DNA from: an uncultured bacterium
Lineage (GTDB): Bacteria > Muiribacteriota > Ozemobacteria > Ozemobacterales > Ozemobacteraceae
Direction of reading: 5' to 3'
DNA: 47,943 nucleotides
NCBI GenBank assembly: GCA_946407375.1
Contig: CAMJNS010000006.1
Span: 1 to 47,943 of the forward strand
The stretch's first letter is position 1, and the number at the start of each line of letters is the position of its first letter. The notes beneath the pieces are model-generated. The model searched no databases. It saw nothing but the letters and a program-made list of their open reading frames with translations, and was not told the DNA's origin. Shown piece after piece: positions 39,025-47,066 of the stretch. The position numbers were made by a program, and so were the translations under genes.

Positions 39025-39253
39025 TCGCACTTCGTGCGAAGACCCCTTTCGGTTCCTGCGGAACCACTTCCCCCAACAGCTTACGCTTTGGGGGCAGGTC
39101 TTTAAGAAACTCCCCCGCTTGCGGGGGAGCTGTCGCGAAGCGACTGACGACCAACAGGATGTTGGGAGTGCAAGCGAGCGCCAGGATGGCAAGCGAGTCG
39201 TAGGGGGCTGCCAGTTGAAAACTGGCGGTGAGGAGGCTGTATTGCAAAGCAAT
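39025..39253. repeat. GC-rich array of nine consecutive mini-hairpins
   Basis: tcgcac-ttc-gtgcga; ggttcc-tgc-ggaacc; cccccaa(c)agc-ttac-gctttggggg; ctcccccg-cttg-cgggggag; gtcgc-gaa-gcgac; ccaaca-gga-tgttgg; gcca-gga-tggc; gccagtt-gaa-aactggc; attgc-aaa-gcaat. Confidence 0.9.
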
Positions 39254-39303
39254 GTGGCGACTGATGGAGTGGTTATTTTCATAACTAAATTAAGAATTGC
39301 AAT

Positions 39304-39332
39304 TAGACAACTATACAAAAAATTAGTATACT
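39304..39332 (+). promoter_or_regulatory. Sigma70-type promoter of putative type III TA locus
   Basis: TAGACA-N17-TATACT, with predicted TSS about 39339-39340, the first base of the tandem repeats. Confidence 0.55.
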
Positions 39333-39339
39333 AACAATA

Positions 39340-39411
39340 GGTGATGCACAGTCTTAAATGAGCAAGTTATAAGTGGGTGATGCACAGCCCTATAAATGAG
39401 CGAGTTAATAG
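39340..39411 (+). ncRNA. Putative ToxI-like type III antitoxin RNA: two 36-nt tandem repeats
   Basis: ggtgatgcacagtcttaaatgagcaagttataagtg then ggtgatgcacagccctataaatgagcgagttaatag. Exact period 36; conserved loop with compensatory stem CUUA/UAAG vs CUAU/AUAG. Confidence 0.55.
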
Positions 39412-39440
39412 TAGGGGCAAGTTTGCTTGTCCCTATTTCT
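39412..39440 (+). terminator. Hairpin between antitoxin repeats and toxin gene, likely attenuating terminator
   Basis: taggggcaag-tttg-cttgtcccta (10-bp stem, one G-U) followed by tttct. Confidence 0.6.
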
Positions 39441-39458
39441 AATTTAGGTTAATTGAAG

Positions 39459-39941
39459 TTGAAAACGTTAAAATTATATGAAATAGAGCCAGAGTATATT
39501 AAATATTTATCTCAATATCAGGAACATTTATTTATCTCTGATGGAAATAAATCTAATAGAAAATACATAGGAATTATATTAGAAATTAATAACTATTAAT
39601 ATTTTGCTCCTCTTTCTTCTTTTAAAGAAAAGCATAAAAAAATGAAAGAAAGTGTTGATTTTATAAAAATACGAGATTATGCAGTTATTAATATAAATAA
39701 TATGGTTCCTGTTCCAAATGGAAAATTTCATTTGGTTGATATTAATGGAATTAATGATAGAAATTATAAGTTTTTGCTTCAAGCTGAAAATCGTGAAATC
39801 AATAAACAGAAAAACCGTATTTTGAAAAACGCCTCTATTGTATATAATCACAAACTAAAATATAAAAAGTCAACTTTGCTTGCAAAAAGAACTAATGATT
39901 TTACTATATTAGAAATGGCTTATAGTAAATATATAAAATAA
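39459..39941 (+). pseudogene. ToxN/AbiQ-family endoribonuclease toxin interrupted by in-frame TAA (39597-39599)
   Basis: Frame reads LKTLKLYEIEPEYIKYLSQYQEHLFISDGNKSNRKYIGIILEINNY*YFAPLSSFKEKHKKMKESVDFIKIRDYAVININNMVPVPNGK...NYKFLLQAENREINKQKNRILKNASIVYNHKLKYKKSTLLAKRTNDFTILEMAYSKYIK. The PLSSxKxKH, NNMVPVP and DFxxLE blocks match the AbiQ/ToxN family. Confidence 0.72.
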
Positions 39942-39989
39942 ATATTTATTGGAGTCTTCCAAACAATAAAACCAATCACAACCAACAAC

Positions 39990-40002
39990 GAGGCGAAGCC
40001 TC
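39990..40002. repeat. Isolated mini-hairpin of the same style
   Basis: gaggc-gaa-gcctc. Confidence 0.5.
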
Positions 40003-40100
40003 AAAAACGAAATAATCAAAAAAACACCCAAGTATGTTATAATTACAAAGTAATTTTTTATCTTGAGAGGTGGTTTATTAAGAGATAAGAGATGAGAGAA

Positions 40101-40138
40101 CTGGATCGCCACTCATACTTCGTATGCTTGCGATGACG
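40101..40138 (-). repeat. Dispersed palindromic intergenic repeat, copy 2 (inverted)
   Basis: Minus strand CGTCATCGCAAG-CATAC-GAA-GTATG-AGTGGCGATCCAG; compare 26959-27007. Confidence 0.65.
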
Positions 40139-40315
40139 ATTATGGCATAGACTTACTTAAACTGTACCCAATGTCAAGGACATATTAATATAGGGGGGTA
40201 TAAAGATTACTCCCCTTAATCCATATGCCCTAATCCCTTTCTCCTTTCTTTTAACCTCAACAGGTTTGTTGGCTAAAAAAGTTTGGGTTTGCCCTGAGAA
40301 AAAACTCTTGCTATA

Positions 40316-40344
40316 TTGTGATATAATTTTCAATGCTGTATAAT
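40316..40344 (+). promoter_or_regulatory. Sigma70-type promoter of DUF3048 gene
   Basis: TTGTGA-N17-TATAAT. Confidence 0.55.
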
Positions 40345-40399
40345 ATTCACACATTTTTTATAATTGTTTTTTTCTTAGGTGGAGGCAAATATCGTTTTT

Positions 40400-42190
40400 A
40401 TGAGTAACAGGTTCGCGAATTATCTAATTTTTATTTTTGTATTTTTAGTAGCTTCAGTAAGCTATGGTAGCATTGAAGAGCTTAGTGGTTATTTTGAAAT
40501 CAGAGATACCATTCAGCTTATGAATGATGAAATGCAAAAAGGATTAGACTATAAAACTCTACCGTCTCTATTTGATGAAGACGAGATAGAAGCAAAACTT
40601 GAATCTTTTATAGGTTTTATGAAGAATAGGGTAAGCATGTATGCGGCTTCTGATAGCAAGCTTAGGTTTCATTATGTAAAAAAGCTGAATACATTGCTTG
40701 ATCAAACTTCAAAATTACTTGCAGAAGCAAAACCTCTAATTAAAGCAAAACGTGAATCTAAAGCTGATAAAAAAGAAAAAGTTGTTCCACCTGTAACTTA
40801 TGCAACTATTGCACACCCATATTTCAATTCGATTGATTTCAGAACTTTAGCTAGTCGTGAACCTCTTAACGAAGAATTACCTGTTGCAAAAGAACTTCCT
40901 AAAGAAAACAAAAAAACAACAAATATTGCCGAAAAAACAAATGATAAAAAAGAAATTGCAAAAGCCACTACAGATAAAGAAAAAGAATCTGAAGAAAAGA
41001 AAGTTAGTGTGAAGGCAGACTCTAAAGAAAAATCTGAAAAGGCTGAAAAAGAAATCGAAAAGAAAGCTGAAACTAAAACTGCGGAAGTAAAGCCTGAAAC
41101 CATAGTTGTTCCTGATAAAAAAGAAAGTGCTGTTGCAAAAGATAGCAAAGAGTCTAAAACAGAAAAAGCAAGCACAACTACTACTGCAGCCTCTTCAATT
41201 CAATTCCCAGCAGGTGAATACATGCGACCAATGGCTATTATGATAGAAAACCATAATCAAGCTAGACCTCAAAGTGGTTTATATACTGCTGACATAGTAT
41301 ATGAAATCCCGGTCGAAGGTGGAATTACAAGATTTATGGGTCTTTACACTAAGATGCCTGGTTTGATTGGACCTGTCAGAAGTTGCAGAGAATACTTTGT
41401 AGATAGAGCATTAGAAGTAGATGCTCTCTATGTTCATTGTGGCGGAAGTCCAATGGGTTATGCATATATTGCTAAAACCAAAATCAGAAGTATAGATGAA
41501 ATAAAGAATTCACCTCCATTTTTTAGAGATAAGATTAGAAAAGCTCCACATAATCTTTATGGAAATGGTGAAGCCATTTATAGATACATGGCAAAGCGCA
41601 CTGATATGCGTGTTAAGAGTCAGCCAATTCCTTTAAGCTATGGTGAAAGAACTGAAAAGGGAACCGAATCTGGTAATTATCTTAGAATTAATTATCACGG
41701 TAATTACACCCTTATAATAAAAGAAGAAAAAGGTGTTTATCACCGTTATATGAATAATATTCTTCATTTAGACAGAGAAACTAAGAAACCTTTGGAAGCA
41801 AATGCTGTTGTATTGCAGGTTGCTTCTATGAAAGTTGTTGACTCTGTTGGAAGACAAGAAATAAGCTTTATAGGAAGTGGAACAGCCTGGATATTTGAAA
41901 ATGGCAAAAGAACTCCTGTAACTTGGCATAAAGCTTCCCCAAAAACCAAAACCACTTATATAGACAATAACGGAAAAGAATATTTATTTAATAAAGATGG
42001 TCAGGTTTGGGTTCAAGTTGTTTCACCTTCTCATAAGATTTTCTTTGAACCAATAAAAGAAAGTGATTTGAAGGCAAAATCTCCAACAAAAGCATCAGCA
42101 AAAGCACCTGCAAAAGCTCAGGGAAACAATAAAGCAAAAACTGAAACTAAAAGCAAAGCTAAAACTAATGAAGTAAGTAAAAAGGGTTAA
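40400..42190 (+). CDS. DUF3048 (YerB-like) secreted protein
   Basis: Signal peptide, Lys/Glu-rich linker, then RPMAIMIENHNQARPQSGLYTADIVYEIPVEGGITRFMGLY...GPVRSCREYFVDRALEVDALYVHCGGSP. Confidence 0.9.
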   Translation: MSNRFANYLIFIFVFLVASVSYGSIEELSGYFEIRDTIQLMNDEMQKGLDYKTLPSLFDEDEIEAKLESFIGFMKNRVSMYAASDSKLRFHYVKKLNTLLDQTSKLLAEAKPLIKAKRESKADKKEKVVPPVTYATIAHPYFNSIDFRTLASREPLNEELPVAKELPKENKKTTNIAEKTNDKKEIAKATTDKEKESEEKKVSVKADSKEKSEKAEKEIEKKAETKTAEVKPETIVVPDKKESAVAKDSKESKTEKASTTTTAASSIQFPAGEYMRPMAIMIENHNQARPQSGLYTADIVYEIPVEGGITRFMGLYTKMPGLIGPVRSCREYFVDRALEVDALYVHCGGSPMGYAYIAKTKIRSIDEIKNSPPFFRDKIRKAPHNLYGNGEAIYRYMAKRTDMRVKSQPIPLSYGERTEKGTESGNYLRINYHGNYTLIIKEEKGVYHRYMNNILHLDRETKKPLEANAVVLQVASMKVVDSVGRQEISFIGSGTAWIFENGKRTPVTWHKASPKTKTTYIDNNGKEYLFNKDGQVWVQVVSPSHKIFFEPIKESDLKAKSPTKASAKAPAKAQGNNKAKTETKSKAKTNEVSKKG

Positions 42191-42193
42191 TAT

Positions 42194-43084
42194 ATGGCAA
42201 CAAGATTTGGTGCTGTAGGGGTCTTTGGGAGAGCCAATGCAGGTAAATCCACATTGGTAAATGCTCTTGTAGGTGAAAGGGTTTCAATTGTCTCTAACAG
42301 ACCTCAGACTACAAGAAAACGCATTCTTGGAATTTTGACCCTGAATGAAACTCAGCTAGTTTTTTGTGATACTCCAGGTCTTCATGCAATAAAAAACAAG
42401 CTAGATGCTTATATGAATGACGAAATTATGTCTACAATGAAAGGATTGCAGGCAGGTCTTTATTTAACAGATCTTTCAGATATACAATTAGATTTAGATA
42501 AAGAATATATAAGTCAACTAGACCCTTCTTCTGATATGCCTTTATTTATGGTCTTCAATAAAAGTGATTTGGTTGAGGAGGATAAAATAGAGGAAGCAAG
42601 AAAGGCTTATGAAAGTCTTTATCCATTTAAGAAAAGCTTTGTTATTTCTGCGGCTAAGAAGAAGGGGTTAAAACAGCTTTTAAATTCACTTTGTAAGGCT
42701 GTTCCAAAAGGTCCTCACGCCTATGATGTTGATGATTACACAAATCAGACAGAACGTGAAATAGTTGAAGAAACTATAAGGGAAGGAATTTTAAGATTAT
42801 ATAATCAAGAAGTTCCACATTCTGTTGCGGTTCAAGTTGAACAATTTTCTGAACGCGAGAACGGAAAAACCTATATTGAAGCTACTTTGAATGTGGAAAA
42901 AGAAGCTCATAAAAGAATTATTATAGGCAAAGATGGCAGTGGAATAAAAAAAATTGGAAGAATTGCACGTGAAAAGTTGAATACAATGCTAGGACGTGAT
43001 ATTTTTTTACAGTTATGGGTTAAAATTCGACCCGATTGGCGACATAATGAACTTTGGATAAAACGTTTGGGATACAAGAGGTAA
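42194..43084 (+). CDS. era: GTPase Era
   Basis: GRANAGKSTLVNAL, DTPGLH, NKSDL and C-terminal KH (IIIGKDGSGIKKIGRIAREKLNTMLGRDIFLQLWVKIRPDWR). Confidence 0.97.
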   Translation: MATRFGAVGVFGRANAGKSTLVNALVGERVSIVSNRPQTTRKRILGILTLNETQLVFCDTPGLHAIKNKLDAYMNDEIMSTMKGLQAGLYLTDLSDIQLDLDKEYISQLDPSSDMPLFMVFNKSDLVEEDKIEEARKAYESLYPFKKSFVISAAKKKGLKQLLNSLCKAVPKGPHAYDVDDYTNQTEREIVEETIREGILRLYNQEVPHSVAVQVEQFSERENGKTYIEATLNVEKEAHKRIIIGKDGSGIKKIGRIAREKLNTMLGRDIFLQLWVKIRPDWRHNELWIKRLGYKR

Positions 43085-43091
43085 CAAATCC

Positions 43092-44852
43092 GTGATTAAC
43101 TATATTGTTATTGCTGTTGCAACGCTTGTTGTTTTTTTATTAGTGTTTTCAGCATTCGTTGCAGACGATTCTGAAAATGATGCTGGTTATTTAGCGGACG
43201 ATTTAGATAATGAAAAACCAGAAAAAGATAATGAAAAGAAAGAGGAAAAAATAGAAGCTACTGAGTCTTTATCTCTTCCTCAATTACAATCTCAGCCACA
43301 GCTTCAAGAAGAAGCTCAGGAAAGTGTTGAAGTAGAACCTCATCAAAGCAATGTAGTTGCTTTTGATGACAGTAATTCTATGTTCCAGCAGCTTTCTGAT
43401 GAAGAAGAACTTAAACAGGCTTCAAAACCAGCTGAAATTACAAGAATACACCCAGTTAATAAAACAGTGGAACCCAATATTCCATTGCTTGAAGTTGGAA
43501 GTGAAGAAGATTTAAGATTACGTTTGGAAATGAAGCAAAATCTTGCTAAACCAGTATCAATAGAAAAAAGCAAGTCTGTTGCTGCTGTAGTTCAACTCCG
43601 CTTTCCTGATGAAGTTATGCGAAATGCTGGGAATTTTGTTGAAATTCTTTCTCATGCAGAACAGGTTTTTGAAAAGGAATTTTCTTTTCCATTTAATACT
43701 TTTCAAACTACTCAGTTTAATAGAATTTGGATATTTGAACCTTCTGAAGACAGAGATGCTATAATTGAAGCCTTAATAGATGCTTATGAAGTTACAATTA
43801 GATTTAGAAAGGCTTTGGAAGCAGATAAGCTATTGAAAGAGAACAGAATAAGAATAGCTGTAGGTGTTTCAGCAGGAGAAATGACTTTTATCAGCAGAGG
43901 TGTTAATTCTGAACCATCTTTAGTTGGTATGCCAATATACATGGCTGAAACATTAGCTGAAATAGTAGGTGACTTTGGTATATATGTAGATTCTAACATT
44001 CATAACGCAACTATTCCTTTATTTGACTTTAGAGAATGGAAACCAACAGTAGTTAGAACTACTTTACCACCTATACCTCTTTATGAACTTGTTGGTTGGA
44101 ATAAACCAGATGAAATAGCTACTTATGTTAAACACGAAGAACCTTCTGCAAGACGTGCTGTAGCTGTTGCCTACAGATATTTTGAACTTGAAGACACTCA
44201 TCCTTTAATCGAACTTCTAACCGATAAAGATAAAAATGTTGCTTATGAAGCAATTAATACTATTAGCTTTATTGGAAGCGAAAAAATGAATGGGGTTCTA
44301 AAGATCAGATTAAGAGAAGCTACTGATTCTGATATAAAGAGCAAAATCATTGAGGCTTTCGGAAATGCAGGTAATCCAAGCTTGTTACCAGTTGTTTTAG
44401 GATCAACAAAAGAAAGTAGCTGGAAAGTCAGATTGGCTGCTACAAAAGCTTTATATCAACTTGGCGGACAAGAAGCATTAGGACATCTCGAAGCTATGTT
44501 AAAAGATCCAGATAGCATTGTTAGAGTTGTTGCTAATAGTATTTTCTTTAAAGAAACTAATAATTCTGAATATTTCAGTATGTTAGTGGAAGCTCTTAGC
44601 GATGCTAGTAAACGAGCTAGAGCTACAGCAGTAGATTGCCTTATGGCAATTGGTTCCGATAGAGCATTGAAAGAAATAACCAATTCTTTTGCAAATCAAG
44701 AACTAGACTTACAAAAGCATATCTTAACCAAGATGCTTGATAGCAAGAGTAAGATTCTTTATCAATGCTTCTTAACTATGTTCAAAAATTCAAGTGAGGC
44801 ATTACGTCCTCATATAGTTGAAGCTGTTCGTAGGGCGGGAATAGTGAGCTAA
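43092..44852 (+). CDS. Membrane-anchored degenerate class III cyclase-like domain fused to HEAT repeats
   Basis: N-terminal TM; IRIAVGVSAGEMTFISRGVNSEPSLVGMPIYMAETLAEIVGDFGIYVDSNIHNATIPLFDF...PIPLYELVG matches the C-terminal half of class III cyclase domains; then HEAT-like repeats. Confidence 0.68.
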   Translation: MINYIVIAVATLVVFLLVFSAFVADDSENDAGYLADDLDNEKPEKDNEKKEEKIEATESLSLPQLQSQPQLQEEAQESVEVEPHQSNVVAFDDSNSMFQQLSDEEELKQASKPAEITRIHPVNKTVEPNIPLLEVGSEEDLRLRLEMKQNLAKPVSIEKSKSVAAVVQLRFPDEVMRNAGNFVEILSHAEQVFEKEFSFPFNTFQTTQFNRIWIFEPSEDRDAIIEALIDAYEVTIRFRKALEADKLLKENRIRIAVGVSAGEMTFISRGVNSEPSLVGMPIYMAETLAEIVGDFGIYVDSNIHNATIPLFDFREWKPTVVRTTLPPIPLYELVGWNKPDEIATYVKHEEPSARRAVAVAYRYFELEDTHPLIELLTDKDKNVAYEAINTISFIGSEKMNGVLKIRLREATDSDIKSKIIEAFGNAGNPSLLPVVLGSTKESSWKVRLAATKALYQLGGQEALGHLEAMLKDPDSIVRVVANSIFFKETNNSEYFSMLVEALSDASKRARATAVDCLMAIGSDRALKEITNSFANQELDLQKHILTKMLDSKSKILYQCFLTMFKNSSEALRPHIVEAVRRAGIVS

Positions 44853-44853
44853 A

Positions 44854-46326
44854 ATGTCTGTAAAAATAGCAATTGTAGATGACGAGGAAATGATTCAATG
44901 GACTTTAAAAGAAGCCATGGAATCAGAGGGGTATAAGGTTGAAACATTTGATAATGGTAAGGATTTTCTTACCTATTTCAAAGAGTATGGGGCTGATATT
45001 GTATTTTTAGATATTCAGTTGCCAGATAGTAATGGATTAGAGCTTCTTCCAGAAATAATTCATATAGACCCTGAAAGCATAGTTGTTGTTATGACTGCTT
45101 TTGGAGATGTTGAAACCGCAGTTACGGCTATGAAAAAAGGGGCTTATGATTATCTGGCTAAGCCTTATAGTATTGAAGAAGTTAATTTGCTGATAAAGAA
45201 GATTATTCAAACTAATCTTGTAAAAAGTCAGTTACAGCATTATCAAGAAAAGTTAGAATCTCATTTTTCCCACATTTTAGGTGAAAATTACAGCATAAAA
45301 CTTCTTAGAGAGCATATTGCAATGGCTGCTAAATCAGACCATACTACAGTTTTAATACGTGGTGAGTCTGGAACAGGCAAAGAATTAGTAGCTCGACAGA
45401 TACATTTCCAAAGCGCTAGAGCAGATAAACCTTTTATAGATGTTAATGCTGCTGCAGTAAGTGGAACCCTTTTGGAATCAGAATTGTTCGGTCACGAAAA
45501 GGGAGCTTTTACAGATGCTCAAAAACAGAAAAAAGGTCTTTTTGAGCTAGCTAATGGCGGAACTTTATTCCTAGATGAAATTGGAGATTTGGATGCTTCC
45601 TTACAAGTTAAGCTATTAAGAGTTCTTCAAGAAAGAAAATTTAGAAGAGTAGGCGGAACAACAGATATACATGTTGATGTTAGAATTATTTCCGCGACAA
45701 ATGCTAATCTTGAAGAAAAAATGCAAGAAGGTTCTTTAAGAAAAGATTTGTTCTATAGATTAAATGTTTTTACTATAAATATCGCTCCTCTTAGAGAAAG
45801 AAAAGATGATATTGTTTTGTTGGCAAAAAGCTTTCTTGATGAATATCGTAAAGAATTTTCCAAAGAAAATATTACTGGTTTTTCAGAAGAAGCCTTAACG
45901 TTAATGCAGTGTTATGATTATCCAGGTAATGTCAGGGAACTACGAAATATTATAGAACGCGCTGTTTTATTAGAAACTACGAATCTTATAAGACCAGCTA
46001 ACTTACCTGATGAACTTAGAAAAAATAACAATAGTATTGAATTTAAGGGATCACAGAAAGTTGAACAATTTACTCCTGTTAAAGCTCAACCTAGTGATAA
46101 TTCTATAAAAAAAGAAGAAGATGTTACCATTCCCTTTGCAGATGATAAGCCTTGGCATAGGAAAGATTTTAATTTTAAAGAATATATTGATTCTGTTGAA
46201 AAAAAGATTATTGAAGAAGTTTTAGTTGAAACAGGTGGAAAGAAAACTAAAGCTGCTGAAATACTTGGTCTTTCAAGATTTGCTTTAAGGCATCAACTGA
46301 AAAAGCATGGTATGGATAGTGAATAG
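44854..46326 (+). CDS. NtrC-family sigma54-dependent response regulator (REC-AAA+-Fis)
   Basis: IAIVDDEEMIQWTLKE...DIVFLDIQLPDSNG; RGESGTGKELVARQIH; ESELFGHEKGAFTDA; GGTLFLDEIGDL; C-terminal TKAAEILGLSRFALRHQLKKHG. Confidence 0.96.
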   Translation: MSVKIAIVDDEEMIQWTLKEAMESEGYKVETFDNGKDFLTYFKEYGADIVFLDIQLPDSNGLELLPEIIHIDPESIVVVMTAFGDVETAVTAMKKGAYDYLAKPYSIEEVNLLIKKIIQTNLVKSQLQHYQEKLESHFSHILGENYSIKLLREHIAMAAKSDHTTVLIRGESGTGKELVARQIHFQSARADKPFIDVNAAAVSGTLLESELFGHEKGAFTDAQKQKKGLFELANGGTLFLDEIGDLDASLQVKLLRVLQERKFRRVGGTTDIHVDVRIISATNANLEEKMQEGSLRKDLFYRLNVFTINIAPLRERKDDIVLLAKSFLDEYRKEFSKENITGFSEEALTLMQCYDYPGNVRELRNIIERAVLLETTNLIRPANLPDELRKNNNSIEFKGSQKVEQFTPVKAQPSDNSIKKEEDVTIPFADDKPWHRKDFNFKEYIDSVEKKIIEEVLVETGGKKTKAAEILGLSRFALRHQLKKHGMDSE

Positions 46327-46352
46327 GAGTATTTTAGAACTAGGAATTAGAG

Positions 46353-46431
46353 AGTGAAAAAAAGGAAATTAATGGTTATTTTTGGTAATGTGTAAAAATA
46401 ACACCTATTAAATTAGTGCTTTTTTTTCACT
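46353..46431. repeat. Long imperfect inverted repeat between ntrC-type gene and ptsN promoter
   Basis: agtgaaaaaaag ... cttttttttcact outer arms; nested GGTTATTTTT / AAAAATAACACC. Confidence 0.7.
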
Positions 46432-46510
46432 GTGTACAGATTTACAATTTTTTTGTAAAGAAAATATTGTAAAATCTTGACTATTTCTAGTATTTCCTTT
46501 TATATAGTTA

Positions 46511-46526
46511 TGGCATATTTTTTGCA
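46511..46526 (+). promoter_or_regulatory. Sigma54 (-24/-12) promoter of ptsN-like gene
   Basis: TGGCATATTTTTTGCA, GG-N10-GC spacing, 35 nt upstream of ATG with RBS aggag between. Confidence 0.72.
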
Positions 46527-46561
46527 ACCAAATTGCAAATATTATTTTGTAGGAGACAATA

Positions 46562-47011
46562 ATGATTTCAGAATTACTTCAGGATAATTTTATAGATTTA
46601 CATCTTGATGTTCCTGATAAAGCTACAGCAATAAATAAACTCTCAGAAATGCTTTGCGGTTCAGGTAAAGTTAGTGATCAAACTCATTTTGTAAGTGCAG
46701 TTCTTGAAAGAGAAAAGCTTGGAAGTACAGCAATTGGTGCTGGGATTGCTATCCCTCATGCTCGTGCTAATACTGTTAATGAAGTTTCAATAGCTTTTGC
46801 TCGTGCTTCTCACGGAATAGATTTTAATTCTGTTGATGGTGACCCAGTAAATTTAATTTTCTTGTTGGCTGCACCAGTTGAATCCGGTAGTCTTTATCTA
46901 AAGCTTTTGGCACGTATTTCTAGACTGTTACGTTACCAAGATTTAGTAGATGATTTAAAGAAAGCTACAACTAAAGAAGAAGTAATTAAGATAATAGCTG
47001 CTAAAGAATAA
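46562..47011 (+). CDS. ptsN: PTS EIIA nitrogen/fructose-type phosphocarrier (PtsN-like)
   Basis: 149 aa; VLEREKLGSTAIGAGIAIPHARANTVNEVSIAFARASHGIDFNSVDGDPVNLIFLLAAP with active-site His. Confidence 0.93.
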   Translation: MISELLQDNFIDLHLDVPDKATAINKLSEMLCGSGKVSDQTHFVSAVLEREKLGSTAIGAGIAIPHARANTVNEVSIAFARASHGIDFNSVDGDPVNLIFLLAAPVESGSLYLKLLARISRLLRYQDLVDDLKKATTKEEVIKIIAAKE

Positions 47012-47066
47012 GTTAATCTTTCTTTTTTGATTGTATAGTTAATAAAAAGGAAACAATAAACAATAT

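Noticed and set aside
38908-39334. ORFs 38908..39318(-), 38945..39247(-), 39008..39334(+) and 39015..39203(+)
   Set aside because: Frames open by chance across the GC-rich palindrome array; no family resemblance and mutually overlapping on both strands.
39340-39411. 36-bp repeats as a CRISPR array
   Set aside because: The two repeats are directly adjacent with no spacers, and no cas genes are present; type III antitoxin repeats fit better.
39579-39851. 90-aa minus-strand ORF
   Set aside because: Antisense to the toxin-like frame; low-complexity I/N/F composition.
39642-39941. Stand-alone 99-aa protein from ATG 39642
   Set aside because: It is the C-terminal part of the interrupted ToxN/AbiQ-like frame; similarity continues upstream past the TAA.
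40192-40217. ggggggta...tactcccc hairpin as a terminator or RNA element
   Set aside because: Imperfect stem, no T tract, no independent support.
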